From Variovorax sp. (GTDB lineage Bacteria; Pseudomonadota; Gammaproteobacteria; Burkholderiales; Burkholderiaceae_C): a stretch of 64,000 nt of DNA. Both the position numbers and the translations under genes were made by a program. This document shows positions 35,501 to 42,512 of the stretch, one piece after another (within the stretch, counting starts at the first letter, position 1; each line of letters opens with the position of its first letter). The stretch is from assembly GCA_004210915.1 (NCBI GenBank), contig SEGS01000003.1:1-64000 (forward strand), written 5' to 3'. Below the pieces are notes generated by a model that saw only the letters and a list, made by a program, of their open reading frames with translations, searched no databases and was not told the DNA's origin.

Positions 35501-37983
35501 TCGCCGACCACGACCGCGCCTGCGTAATCACCTTCCAGAACGAAGCCCTTGCCGGCATAGATGACCACCGATCCGGCGTTTCGGCCTTCCGTATAGCCTG
35601 CTTCCAGGACGTTTCTTCCGATCACCGAAGACGCGAACTCCTCGGACACACCCCAGCGCGAATGGCTTTGCGTGTAGCGGCCGGCGATGCCGGTGTAGTC
35701 CTTGTCGGCCATGGCCTTGTCCATGGTGTAGATACGGCCGTCCGCGCCCATCAGCTTGGTCGCCGTGTTGATGCCGTCGGTGTAGCGCACCGAGCCGCCA
35801 GAGACGTCCAGCAGCGAGCCTTCGCGCGAGATGAACTCGCCGCCGGCGCGCAGCGTGATCTTGCCGGCGTCCGCCGAGAGCTCTTTCATGTCGGTCATGC
35901 CGACGCCGACCCAGCCCGTCACGTCGCCGATCGGCGTGCCCGCCCACGCGCCGGGCACCACCACGCCGGCGCTGTTCTTGACCCACTCGACCCCCGCCAT
36001 CGGGCCATCGGTGAAGACACCGCTCGCGCGGCGGTCGACGACGATCTTCTTGCCGCGCACCCATGAATCGAGCAGCAGGGGCGAGTCGCGCAGTTCGTTG
36101 ATGCGCAACTCGGCCTCGATGAAGTTGCGCGACATGTCGACCGCCGCGCCCTGGATGCCGGCTACGCTGACGTAGGCGTCGCGGTCCATGTAGATGCGGC
36201 TGGCGTCGCCCAGGCTACCCGGCCTGTATCCCGGCAATTGCGTGTAGAGCGGGTTCACGGCCGCCTCGATGTCGATGGCGCCGGAAGGTGCCAGCACGCC
36301 GGATCGCGGCCTGAAATCGATCAGCTTGCCGTAAAGGCCGATGCGGCCGGGCTGGTAGCGCGTCGCCAGCGCGGTGGTCTCTATCAGGCTGGTATCGCCG
36401 GCGTCCGGCATCACCTGCGTCACGCTGCCCTCGCCCAATGTCAGGGTGCCAGCCAGCCAGTTGGTGAGGATGTCGTGGTTGTCGCTGTTCTGGTAGGCGT
36501 GGGTGCCCTGGCCCCAGGCGCGCAGCAGGATGGAGCCGCTGCGGTTGTTGAGTGCGGTGGTCGACATCAACACACCGTTCTGGTGGATGTCCTGCGCCTG
36601 CACGGTGATGTTGCCGCGCTCGGACTGCACGATGCCCGCGTTGGTCACGTCGTAGCCGATCGCGGCCGTTCGCGCCGCCATGTCCGGCAGCAACGCGCTG
36701 CGCATGCCTTCGATGAACTGCACGTTCCATTGCACAGGCCAGCTGGCCAGCGCGTTTTCCATATGGGTCCACGCAAAAGCCCAGCCCGGCACGGCCGACA
36801 CCGCCACTTCAAGGCCGCGAACACCGTTCTTGTCGGTCAGCTTCGAGGTATTGATGTGGACGTTTTCACCGGCCGCGAGGATGACCTGTCCGTCCGGCGC
36901 GGAGAGGCGGCCGGCGTTGTTGACCTTGGGCGCGAACAGCATGATCTTGCCGCCCGTGTCGACGGCGAGTTGCGCGCCGGCCTGCACCTGCACCGCGCCG
37001 GGCGCTGCGCCTGGATCAAACCGCGCGACGCCGCCCAGCGTGTCGGGCGCGCCGTTGACGCCCTTGACAAAGCCCAGGTTGATGTCGGGACGCACGGCCG
37101 TGAACGCGCCGAACTGCGGGATCGCGAAAAGATCCAGCTGGCCTTCATAGGCGTCGTCGAAATACTGCGGCTTGTTGATGCCCAGCATGAACTGCTTGTC
37201 GGTCAGCGCGAGCGAGCTGGCAATGAGCGAACGCGTGTTCACCTGCGCGCTGCCGTTGAAGATGATGCCGTTGCGGTTGACGATGTAGACCGCGCCGCCC
37301 GCCTTGATCTGCCCGGCGATCTCGCTCGGCTTGCCACTCGGATCGTTCACCCGGTTGAAGGCGATATAGCTGTTGGTGCCGTCGGCTTTGGCGCCGCCCT
37401 TCTGGTCGAACTGCACCGTCGTGTGCTTGCCGACGTTGAAAGTCTCCCAGTTGAGGATGGCTTTCTCGGCCGTCTGCTCGATGCCGACCACGGTCTTGCC
37501 CTCGGCGCTTTGCTGCATCGGTGCGTTGGCGTTGATCCAGCCGCTGGTCAGGCTGTTGGTGTCGACCACCAGGCCGCCTGCGACCAGCCCGTCGGGCGTG
37601 TTCGATGCGCCGTTCAGGGCAGCCTGGCGTGCTGCGATCTGCGCAGCTTGTTCGGCCGCAATCGCGCGCGCCGCCGCATTGAGGTTGTTCAGCGAACGGT
37701 CAAGCGCCAGGCTGCCGGGTGTCACCGCGCCTGGGAGGTTGTTCAGGCTCGACGCGGGTTTGCCGTTGGGCAGCAGGCCGGTCTGCACGGCCTGCTGCTG
37801 AACCACGCCCTTGTTCGCAAACCACGCGCCGCTGAACGCGCGTTGGGCGTGCGCAGGCGCCGCCATGCCGCCGGCCGCCAGCATCACCGCGACGGCCTGC
37901 GCGAGCGGCGCCAGGCGTATCGGCGAGGCAAAACCAGAAACCTGGCGTGGAAAATTCTTCGAATCCCGATGCGGCATAACCAT
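26593..37983 (-). CDS. Giant filamentous-haemagglutinin-like surface protein A (TPS domain, DUF3739)
   Basis: 3,796 residues. A long signal peptide (hydrophobic part about 24-41, cleavage near AHA46) and a linker lead to a two-partner-secretion/haemagglutination-activity domain at about 175-260: NWETFNVGKHTTVQFDQ, AFNRVNDPSGKPSEIAGQ, VYIVNRNGIIFNGSAQVNTR. NRNGI replaces the more common NPNGI. The body is thousands of residues of Gly/Asp/Ala-rich beta-helix repeats (GxxxLxAGxxVxI type) with an EF-hand-like loop at about 2,079-2,090. The end (LPSVFTVRVLGFGNEP) matches DUF3739. The protein is probably a secreted or surface-anchored fibrous adhesin. I chose the ATG at 37983 with AGAGG five bases upstream; a TTG lies seven codons earlier. 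It is last in the STN-TonB, sigma, FecR, adhesin cassette and paralogous to the second giant. Confidence 0.9.
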   Translation of the reverse strand: MVMPHRDSKNFPRQVSGFASPIRLAPLAQAVAVMLAAGGMAAPAHAQRAFSGAWFANKGVVQQQAVQTGLLPNGKPASSLNNLPGAVTPGSLALDRSLNNLNAAARAIAAEQAAQIAARQAALNGASNTPDGLVAGGLVVDTNSLTSGWINANAPMQQSAEGKTVVGIEQTAEKAILNWETFNVGKHTTVQFDQKGGAKADGTNSYIAFNRVNDPSGKPSEIAGQIKAGGAVYIVNRNGIIFNGSAQVNTRSLIASSLALTDKQFMLGINKPQYFDDAYEGQLDLFAIPQFGAFTAVRPDINLGFVKGVNGAPDTLGGVARFDPGAAPGAVQVQAGAQLAVDTGGKIMLFAPKVNNAGRLSAPDGQVILAAGENVHINTSKLTDKNGVRGLEVAVSAVPGWAFAWTHMENALASWPVQWNVQFIEGMRSALLPDMAARTAAIGYDVTNAGIVQSERGNITVQAQDIHQNGVLMSTTALNNRSGSILLRAWGQGTHAYQNSDNHDILTNWLAGTLTLGEGSVTQVMPDAGDTSLIETTALATRYQPGRIGLYGKLIDFRPRSGVLAPSGAIDIEAAVNPLYTQLPGYRPGSLGDASRIYMDRDAYVSVAGIQGAAVDMSRNFIEAELRINELRDSPLLLDSWVRGKKIVVDRRASGVFTDGPMAGVEWVKNSAGVVVPGAWAGTPIGDVTGWVGVGMTDMKELSADAGKITLRAGGEFISREGSLLDVSGGSVRYTDGINTATKLMGADGRIYTMDKAMADKDYTGIAGRYTQSHSRWGVSEEFASSVIGRNVLEAGYTEGRNAGSVVIYAGKGFVLEGDYAGAVVVGERQQKQPSKNIGGKLDFGGGSVEDRPWSLGDLIISHDPHRLSADFGAGSVLGADFIAAPRPDRNEEPAKLSYILDDTLSRSGMGSVTFNMRRDFTLGQGAVLDMAPASTVFINEFENSTNTVTIDGVIRAAGGTINATAAMGTLRIGENGRFDASGQWINTWLDGAQPARWAMDGGSVLLSAKDFEIDSGAVLDVSGGGRVDMKAKGQPSLRVGNGGLITLEGVDARTDLGALDMRALAAGSAGRLAINTGAVVQIGGERNDPDRLWLPETLYAERGFGVVSIAGRADITIADGAQVNLVPVSLDTAGFDYRELASGANLAAAAPSVVLPAEQRFARKPVELNLSAMSSRIDIGAGAEVRVDTGGKVNIKAEGGSVLVRGTVDAPAGAIKVEGGQVTLEADAKLLSRGVALTYTDDKARLVGQVLDGGSIELVGGTASLASVALKAGSLVDVSGSTGMIGEVGNVASGSFGRYLAGAPLLTLDSDGGSIRVQGALALDGQLLGHAGGASASGGGLTLVDSGVKPAGGVTVPTRLYYRDKAGAIKNGIYTTLDLDIFDEYGTAPLRLTAAMRTALINLSPVLASGMLVDDGGSGGGNGGGGVIQKPWEANPVLDARVINLLNKYFFTDTAATQKVKIADVQVTSSSHVSASALASGGFADLSLNGKISLDNVNLQAGRSITIGGTLAGMNGASSSLSAPHLMFSGAGGSVPAANTTQAAGQLTLKAQLVDIQGSSAAAGAGMRITGFGRTVIEGNEVRFIGDIQQQFAGTASPDIILSVDGDLVVRAGQAYPSTGVTGIMRAGDSITVERLAEAGSAPLSAGGTLRLEAPVIDQNGVLRAPFGQIELIATDRLTLGAGSLTSVSGAGLNVPYGSLINNEHWQDPRKAQNTVTPSEGALVAPPEKRITLKAPAVDLAAGAVLDITGGGDLFAAEFVPGPGGSHNVLNVPGMYAVIPGYNSAAPVLGQAAGQRVWLAASPGLAAGWYTLLPARYALLPGAFAVQGNGKAWPGVAGKAAAVSDGSYVVQGKAGDALGNPGNLGNLEAGAGTGWRVMSGDTLRKYTEYNEASSNAFFSSDAFKLTQYRLTGRDIVTPRLARDGGAVVFDATESLGLDGVLKSAPDAGGRGGLVDIAGQKIAIVGSGLDAGDLRAQGFLVIDAASLSNFGAGSLLVGGKRSGNALGLGLEVTASDIVVRNGAGSALTGPEIILAASGQVGIDGGSVLASVGAVPAGGGQLVIKPRVAAVYTDPDGNLDDNNDGVIDAKDTKDDVLTSPARDYGALIRLSNGDATTVLREGVDTSTGGLVRIGAGAAINGGASLLVDATRSTELAASARVSADRLSVSAGRISFGGGTGGMLLDAATLAQLSNSKALTLRSYSSFDFYRSLDLGTSGLASLTFDGATFASRAAGDVTIRGDEVTLANSGGAAAFEAASGGGAFVLDTRTLVLGAGEKVFAGFGSVDLGAREQITGEGRGGISTASALTLRTPVLTGRGGAVQSITTTGDLRVLAPAAPAVAAVDPQDSLGARLTLAGRDVLFASHALALGGGIDINATGGNLVVAGGARLDVGGFAKTFFDVADFADAGRISLSAIGGDVRLASGSALNLAAHADGGSAGTLSLAASGGGTVVLDGAITAQAGAGGKAGAFALDIAALPDFAGFSQRLNDAGFNRARQFRIRQGDVTLGGVTTVEDFVLTADRGSINITGTVDARSGYGGAIRVTAGNGVAMQDGARLLAGATGELGSGRVTLEAAGGALDLQGGVIDVSGADGGKVRLRAQQTSDHQDVKVAALRTTVTGARSTVLEGVRSYDVANYDGSTVDSVKADAVADAVRFAGMAPAIGARLGRGDVAVAAGVEITSAGDLAMNGDWNLFNDFTGSREGSLTLRAGGNLLVNGHLSDGFDKAGRDGVLQAAASWDLRLVAGADLSSADSLALRPLAGLAAGSGSVVIGTANTSADASIDNGAGKLVRTGTGDLTVRAGRDITLAHQDSVIYTAGRKDLTTWADFTTARADATYGIGGGNLDLAAQGSISAQSSGQRYTEWLNRQGMVNQDGYFGEYSTKSGWKPDGTYGPIIESPDQSSWWVNYGEFRQGVGALGGGNVKVSAGSDLRDLGVMLTTNLRLRGGLSSGAAMAQEMRNGGLMTVDAGGAIRGGQYYVARGAADIRANETATGHAIQVRRTTGSSQEAVGDFALAPVLSLGDATISLRTAGNLLLQAVIDPLLVRYGDGYDETQNLIDYTAYMSGYTGRSALNLSSTGGDVTLVNQAEFVFKSLALQNATTTFDGLVGKGANRFPALTHATAMNGSLEIQGPMYIMPGTTNDVRLLARQNVNFNNQNYSLVRALAGNSRYSSTYNNEPYAEIIMSYATPEMMPSALAPLGRFRQVNLDALLRNVQGPNVDIGAFPNGAYGNDLKNPMVLPLDGDHEPSRIYASQGSVLGLDVMASEQTWTRAGTDIRGVRMSGRNNHADDVTLLEAGNDILAMVALRPRGGSGITLQGAGTLLLAAGRDVYADDMQVKTLGNQLFDGANRAQPNTKVRGLPDQGASITVMAGMNHAASYDAFASAYLDPEKVAAMPDYLKTRAADGSLVPIYLTDLAESRKNGQEKTVRRGLVSYMKDMTGETLDPQAAWVRFQTLQPLARQQFLRQVYLLELREAGRDQNEPGIGGLPLNGGYNRGYAAIATLFPGDDWKGDVAANKLMLRTMSGGDINVLTPGGGLQVAALGATVPEGYGLVTLASGHINVFAKEDVTVNRSRILSFVPAATQQGSDQIIWSTQGDIDAGRGSKTVRVPSGPDITTDVDGNTTIRERSDMSGSGIGTVGDGDVDLIAPGGTVNAGDAGLRVAGNLNIAALQVLNADNIEVEGEATGLPVIAAVNIGALTNASAAASQAAVAAQDVLQRERAAARQNLPSVFTVRVLGFGNEPMEAAQPADRKGALQSGANPQAVVEVLGQMNLAPAQMELLTATERRNLKR
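37250..37500 (-). repeat. Near-identical tract shared with giant B (copy A)
   Basis: These 251 bases match 55029-55279 with only four mismatches and no gap, covering residues about 162-244 of the secretion domain. Flanking sequence is clearly more diverged, including at third codon positions. Confidence 0.9.
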
Positions 37984-38050
37984 GGCGACCTCTGTTGGTG
38001 TCAATCAGCGTTGTTCACGGGCGGGCAAGATTTACCTGCGCCCCTGTGAC

Positions 38051-38056
38051 CTAGAC
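38051..38056 (-). promoter_or_regulatory. Candidate ECF -10 element (GTCTAG) before giant A
   Basis: GTCTAG on the minus strand lies 68 bases before the adhesin start codon. The same hexamer lies 67 bases before the start of giant B, although the surrounding leaders are otherwise unlike. CGTC/GTCTA-like -10 elements are common for ECF sigma factors. No matching -35 is evident, so this is a weak call. Confidence 0.3.
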
Positions 38057-38245
38057 CAACGGCGCGCGCCGGATCGGCAAAGATTTTTTTGACACTTTCG
38101 TGACGGTCATGAAGGGGTTCCGGCCCATGCCGGCGCGGACGGAACCGCAAGCTCCAACCGCAGGGAACATCGTTGTCCGCAGAATGGTCATGGTTGCTGG
38201 CCCCCTGGCCCCGACCCTCTCTCACGCGCCCGAAAGCAAGCCCCC

Positions 38246-39325
38246 TCAACTCAACAGCACCACCCCGCCCGGCAGAGACCGCACCTGCAAATCCAGCGAC
38301 CGCTGCATCTGTACGATCGCCTTGTCCAGGGCATGGATCTGGAAGCGGCCAGTGACGGCTTTCGAGGCCAGCCGCTCGCCGACGAGCACCACGCGCCCGG
38401 CGCGGTATCGGTTGATCTCGTCGACAACTTCTCCCAGCGGCGTATCGCTGAAGCGCAGGAAACCGTCGCGCCAGGCCGAGACCTTCGCGCCATCGACATC
38501 CACGACACGGCCGACCGCGACGTCCGTGTAGCGCAACTGCTGCTGCGCAGCGAGGCGCACCGTGCCGGACACATGCTCGACGCTTGTCTGGCCTTGCAGG
38601 CAGGTCACGCGCACCTCGCCGGCCAGGCAGCGCACTTCGAAACGGGCACCCGTCGCCACGACCTTGCCTGCGCCGGCCCTGACCGAAAACGGCGTCGCCG
38701 GGCCCAGTGCCGACATGTCGACCGCGGCCTCGCCGGCGACGAGGTCGATGCCGGCCTCGCCCCGCGACCCCGGCCACACCGCCACGCTCGTGCGGGTGTT
38801 GAGCTCGATGTCCACCGCACCGGCCAGCGCGACGCGCCGCTGCTCGCCGGTACCGGTGCGAAGGTCCGCGCGGAGCTCACCGAGCGAGGGCCACAAGCCG
38901 AGCGGCGGGACGACCACCGCAGTGGCGGCTACCGCAGCGGCCGCACCAAATGCCGATCCCAAAAATGCGCGGCGGGGCCAGGGGTCCTTTCGTGAGGAAG
39001 GGCCAGAGGGGCCGGAGGAGCCTGACAGGCCCGTCGACAACCCGCCCGTTTGCAGCGATGAAGCAGCCGCAGGGGGCTCCCAGGCGGGATATCTGGCGAG
39101 CGACAGCTGGCCCGCATGCTTCATCATTTCCCACTCGCGGCGCGCGCTGGCCATTGCGTCGGCATGCCGGGGATCAGCCTTGCACCAGCGCACCAGCGCC
39201 TGGCCGTCGGACGCAGTCATGCGCCCCGCCGCGATCTGGCGCATCCACGCCTGCGCCTGCTGTTCGGCGCGTGCGCGGGCAGCATGGGCGGCATCGGCGG
39301 TTATGGGGCGTGCGACTGAAGTCAT
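38246..39325 (-). CDS. FecR-like anti-sigma/signal-transfer protein A
   Basis: 359 residues in FecR order. There is an N-terminal cytoplasmic anti-sigma part (WMRQIAAGRMTASDGQALVR, then WCKADPRHADAMASARREWE) and a membrane segment at about 119-144 preceded by twin arginines (PRRAFLGSAFG). A periplasmic FecR domain (ADLRTGTGEQRRVALAGAVD, DIELNTRTSVAVWPGS, AGAGKVVATGARFEVR) is followed by a C-terminal DUF4974/STN-like part ending LDLQVRSLPGGVVLLS. In E. coli, FecR receives a signal from the STN domain of FecA and releases FecI. Here the STN partner would be the STN-TonB protein two genes upstream. It follows the sigma gene by 94 bases. Confidence 0.9.
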   Translation of the reverse strand: MTSVARPITADAAHAARARAEQQAQAWMRQIAAGRMTASDGQALVRWCKADPRHADAMASARREWEMMKHAGQLSLARYPAWEPPAAASSLQTGGLSTGLSGSSGPSGPSSRKDPWPRRAFLGSAFGAAAAVAATAVVVPPLGLWPSLGELRADLRTGTGEQRRVALAGAVDIELNTRTSVAVWPGSRGEAGIDLVAGEAAVDMSALGPATPFSVRAGAGKVVATGARFEVRCLAGEVRVTCLQGQTSVEHVSGTVRLAAQQQLRYTDVAVGRVVDVDGAKVSAWRDGFLRFSDTPLGEVVDEINRYRAGRVVLVGERLASKAVTGRFQIHALDKAIVQMQRSLDLQVRSLPGGVVLLS

Positions 39326-39419
39326 GGTTGCAAAAAAAAGGACATCAACGGAGTCGCATGCAGGTTTGCCGCGACCCTCCTTGTCAAGACGATTGGCGCG
39401 AAGCGCATCGGCAATTTAT

Positions 39420-40025
39420 TCATGGCCGATCGTCGTCATCACTGGAATCCACGGCATTCACGGCATCCACGGCAGGACTGGCACCGGTCGCGGTGCGTGC
39501 GGCGTCGCGCACGACGTCTCGCGGAAGGTGCGCCAGGCAATACTCGTGGGCGCGCTGCAGTTCGAGGCCAACCAGCCGGGCCGAGACGCCAAAGCGGGCG
39601 GCGGCCTGCTGGTTGGACATCTCCTCGACACGCACGGCCAGAAAAATCGCGCGGCGCCGCGGCGGCATCGCGTCGATCACGCGCGACAGCGCCTCGATAT
39701 CGTCACGCGCCGACGCGATCTCGGCGGGGCCGGGCGCCGGGTCGGCGATCTCCGCCATCATCTGGTCGACCTCGTCGGCACTCAGGTAGCGCTTTTCGCG
39801 CTGGAGCCGGTCGAGCGCCAGGTTGGTCGCCATGCGCAGCAGGTAAGCCAGCGGACTGAGGACGGGGCCGCTGCCTTCCTTGCGGTTTTCCAGGTGCACC
39901 CAGGTGTCGTGCAGCGCATCGCTGGCCAGTTCGACCGAACCGAGCCGCCAGGCCAGCCGGCGCTTGAGGTCGTCATAGCGCTGGGCCAGCAGCTGGCGCA
40001 GCGCGGAGAGGCTGGAGTCGCTCAT
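39420..40025 (-). CDS. FecI-like ECF sigma factor A
   Basis: 201 residues with region 2 (LLAQRYDDLKRRLAWRLG, ASDALHDTWVHLEN, SPLAYLLRMATNLALDRLQR) and region 4 (ALSRVIDAMPPRRRAIFLAV, MSNQQAAARFGVSARLVGLE), i.e. the sigma-70 group 4 layout without regions 1 and 3. DALHDTWVHL is the FecI-type version of region 2.2. The C-terminus has an unusual acidic tail (DAVNAVDSSDDDDRP). It starts 12 bases after the STN-TonB stop and precedes its FecR-like partner, so the three form one operon. It probably directs transcription of the adjacent adhesin. Confidence 0.93.
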   Translation of the reverse strand: MSDSSLSALRQLLAQRYDDLKRRLAWRLGSVELASDALHDTWVHLENRKEGSGPVLSPLAYLLRMATNLALDRLQREKRYLSADEVDQMMAEIADPAPGPAEIASARDDIEALSRVIDAMPPRRRAIFLAVRVEEMSNQQAAARFGVSARLVGLELQRAHEYCLAHLPRDVVRDAARTATGASPAVDAVNAVDSSDDDDRP

Positions 40026-40037
40026 GGATGCAGCCGT

Positions 40038-40856
40038 TCAGTGAGCGGGAGGCAGGGCGGCTGCGCCTGGTTGCTGGCACGCGTCCGGGGCGCTGCCGCC
40101 CTTGCGCGGCCGCACCAGCAGGACGAACGGGTTTGCCGTGTCGGCCGGCGCACGGCCGATGTCGAGCGAGCGGAGCGCGGCAAGGACAGCGGCGTCCCGG
40201 GCGCGGTTGCCGGTGCTGTCGAGCAGCCGTGCGTCACGCACGCGGCCGTCGTCTCCGACCTGCACCGTGAGCGCCAGCCGAAAGCCGCCGAGGGGCCATC
40301 CGGCAACGCCGCACAGCGCTTCGAAGACGCGCGACTGAACGAGTTCTGCGTCCGGGAGGAACGCCCGCCCGCCTGCTGCAAGGCTGCCACGCGCTGGCGT
40401 TTCATCACCATGAGACCTTGCCGGCGCGGACGCGCCGGGCAACAGGACAAACGCACCCTGCGCGACCGACTGGACGGCCAGGCCGGTGCCTTCGAGCAGC
40501 CGCCGCAAGGCATGCTCGGGCGTGAACACACCGTGCACGGGCGAGGACAACTTTCCTTCGGCCAGCTCGGACGGGTAAAAGACGGAGAGGCTGGTATGCG
40601 CGTCGTATCGGGCCAGCGCGTTCTTGAGCGGCTGTGCCGGCAAGTCGAAGGCGAGGGCGCCCTGCGCTTGCAGCGAAGGCGTGGAAGGCAGAGAGTTACC
40701 GGGCCCGATCCCTGCAGACGGCTGCGCGTACGCGAGCGGTACCAGCAGGGCGACGACGCACATCGCCGCGAATCCGGCCGCGCCGCGCAACGCGCCGCCC
40801 GCCAGCGACGACGCGCGGGCGCAAGGGATTGCGGCCTGGCTGTCCTCGCTGTGCAT
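40038..40856 (-). CDS. STN-domain/TonB-C fusion protein A
   Basis: 272 residues from the ATG at 40856: a long signal peptide (about 22-44, end LAYA), an STN (secretin/TonB short N-terminal) domain at about 67-139, and a TonB-C-like domain at about 170-250. STN motifs are FDLPAQPLKNALARYDAHTS and LLEGTGLAVQSVAQGAFVLL. TonB-C motifs are LALTVQVGDDGRVRDARLLD, STGN and AVLAALRSLDIGRA. In FecA-type receptors the STN contacts FecR, but here no beta-barrel follows; a TonB-C-like end does. The frame extends to 41180, overlapping the protease gene, so upstream starts are unlikely. The start lacks a strong ribosome site. It is the first gene of the sigma-FecR cassette and should act in the periplasm as its sensor or relay. 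Confidence 0.82.
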   Translation of the reverse strand: MHSEDSQAAIPCARASSLAGGALRGAAGFAAMCVVALLVPLAYAQPSAGIGPGNSLPSTPSLQAQGALAFDLPAQPLKNALARYDAHTSLSVFYPSELAEGKLSSPVHGVFTPEHALRRLLEGTGLAVQSVAQGAFVLLPGASAPARSHGDETPARGSLAAGGRAFLPDAELVQSRVFEALCGVAGWPLGGFRLALTVQVGDDGRVRDARLLDSTGNRARDAAVLAALRSLDIGRAPADTANPFVLLVRPRKGGSAPDACQQPGAAALPPAH

Positions 40857-40943
40857 GGTGATCCGGTGCGTTGCAGGTGAGGATGGGGACTTGCGGGTGG
40901 CCGGCAAAGCGCCTGAACCGGTCGCGACGTCGGCAGAGGCCTG

Positions 40944-40964
40944 GATATCGATATCGATATCGAT
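40944..40964. repeat. GATATC tandem hexamers (3.5 copies)
   Basis: Three full GATATC units plus GAT lie between the Do-like protease stop and the chosen STN-TonB start. If the fusion protein started upstream, this would encode alternating Ile-Asp. As a spacer it is a simple slippage tract. Confidence 0.8.
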
Positions 40965-41061
40965 GGCGACGCCGGCGCCGGCGCCTGCACGGCACGCCGC
41001 GAGACGCCATCGTAGGCAGCGCTCGTGACGCATCGGTGACAGGCCATGCGCATCTGCATGC

Positions 41062-42480
41062 CTAGTCACCCTGCCCGTCCGCGCGCGAGCCCTGCGGTTC
41101 CCGCTGCGACGGCCTGCCGACATCGACCGGTATGAACAGACGCGAGGGCCCGCGTTGCACCAGCAGGGCGACCGCCCCATCGGCCGACTTCGCCTCCGCG
41201 GCCAGTGCTTCGAGGCTGGCGACGGGCTGGCCGTTGAGCGCGAGGATCACGTCCCCGGCCTGCACGCCCGCACGCAATGCGGCGGCGTTGACCCGCTGCA
41301 CCAGCAGGCCGCCTTCGATGCGCAGCACCTGGCGCTCTTGCGGCAACAGCGGCCGGACGACCAGCCCGAACGGCGGCGCCGGGTCGGCCATGGGCAGCGG
41401 CACGGCGGGCGTCGCATGCAGGGCCTCGACGACAACGGCAATCACCGTCGGCGCACGGTCACGCCAGAGCGAAAGCCGGGCCGTCTCGCCCGGCGTCATG
41501 TCGGCGATCAGCCCCAGCGCATCGGCCGACTGCAGCACGTCGGCGCCGTTGACCTGCAGGATCACGTCGCCCGGCTTCAGGCCCGCCCTGGACGCCGCAC
41601 CGCCGGGCTGCACGTAGCTCACCAGCGCACCGGCCGGCCTCGGCAGGCGAAACGAATCGGCCAGCGCCTGGGACACCTCCTGCACGGCCATGCCGATGCG
41701 TGCACGCGTCACGCTGCCTTTTTCCTGCAACTGTTGCCTGATGCGCATCGCCACATCAATCGGGATTGCGAACGACAGGCCCTGATAGCCGCCGCTGCTG
41801 CTGTAGATGCGCGAGTTGATGCCGATCACCTCGCCGCGCAGGTTGAACAGCGGGCCGCCCGAGTTGCCCGGGTTGACCGGCACGTCGGTCTGCAGGAAAG
41901 GCATGGCGTGGGCGCCCGGCAACACGCGGCCCTTGGCGCTGACGATGCCGGCCGTCACCGAGTTGCTGAACCCATAGGGCGAGCCGATGGCCAGCGCCCA
42001 GTCGCCGACATCGGTGTCGGCAGGGTTGCCGATCTTCACCGTGGGCAAGCCTGCGGCGTCGATCTTCAGGAGCGCGATGTCGGCGAGCGGGTCAATGCCG
42101 ACCAGCCGCGCCTTGAACTCGCGGCGGTCGGTCAGGCGCACGTTGATCTGCGCGCCACGCGCCACGACATGGGCATTGGTCAGGATATAGCCGTCGGCGC
42201 TGACGATGAAGCCCGAGCCGAGCGTGCCGTCGTCGAGCCGGTCGCCGCCGGGCGCGGCCCGCGCGCCCTGCAGCGCCCGGTCGCCGGCCTCGCGCGCGAC
42301 GCTGATATTGACGACGGCCGGCCCGTTGCTGCGCGCCAGGGCTGAAAAGTCGGACGCGTTCAGCGACTGCATCGGGGCGCAGCCGGGCATGCACGCCAGG
42401 GCCGTGAGCAGCAAGGCGCACCACAGGGCTGTAGGCCATCCGGCCGCAACCTGAAACCTTTCCATCGCAGGCATGTTCAT
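41062..42480 (-). CDS. Do/HtrA-like periplasmic serine protease with two PDZ domains
   Basis: 472 residues. The N-terminus is a signal segment with two cysteines (ALLLTALACMPGC), so it may be a lipoprotein although the lipobox is imperfect. The protease domain has the full triad: H104 (TNAHVV), D134 (ADIALLKI), S207 (PVNPGNSGGPLF). Two PDZ domains follow: the first with IGMAVQEVSQALADSFRLP and AGLKPGDVILQVNGADV, the second with LLVQRVNAAALRAGVQAGDV. This is the DegP/DegQ arrangement, serving as protease and chaperone for envelope proteins. Its place between the STN-TonB gene and another TonB-C gene suggests it processes or controls the giant adhesins or the FecR signalling chain; site-2-type cleavage cannot be judged from sequence. 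Confidence 0.9.
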   Translation of the reverse strand: MNMPAMERFQVAAGWPTALWCALLLTALACMPGCAPMQSLNASDFSALARSNGPAVVNISVAREAGDRALQGARAAPGGDRLDDGTLGSGFIVSADGYILTNAHVVARGAQINVRLTDRREFKARLVGIDPLADIALLKIDAAGLPTVKIGNPADTDVGDWALAIGSPYGFSNSVTAGIVSAKGRVLPGAHAMPFLQTDVPVNPGNSGGPLFNLRGEVIGINSRIYSSSGGYQGLSFAIPIDVAMRIRQQLQEKGSVTRARIGMAVQEVSQALADSFRLPRPAGALVSYVQPGGAASRAGLKPGDVILQVNGADVLQSADALGLIADMTPGETARLSLWRDRAPTVIAVVVEALHATPAVPLPMADPAPPFGLVVRPLLPQERQVLRIEGGLLVQRVNAAALRAGVQAGDVILALNGQPVASLEALAAEAKSADGAVALLVQRGPSRLFIPVDVGRPSQREPQGSRADGQGD

Positions 42481-42512
42481 TCGGGCTCCACTACCGCGCT
42501 GTCAGGCGGCGC

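Noticed and set aside
40857-41180. Longer N-terminus for STN/TonB-C fusion A
   Set aside because: It would overlap the end of the Do-like protease gene, include the GATATC slippage tract as Ile-Asp repeats and place a signal peptide deep inside the protein.
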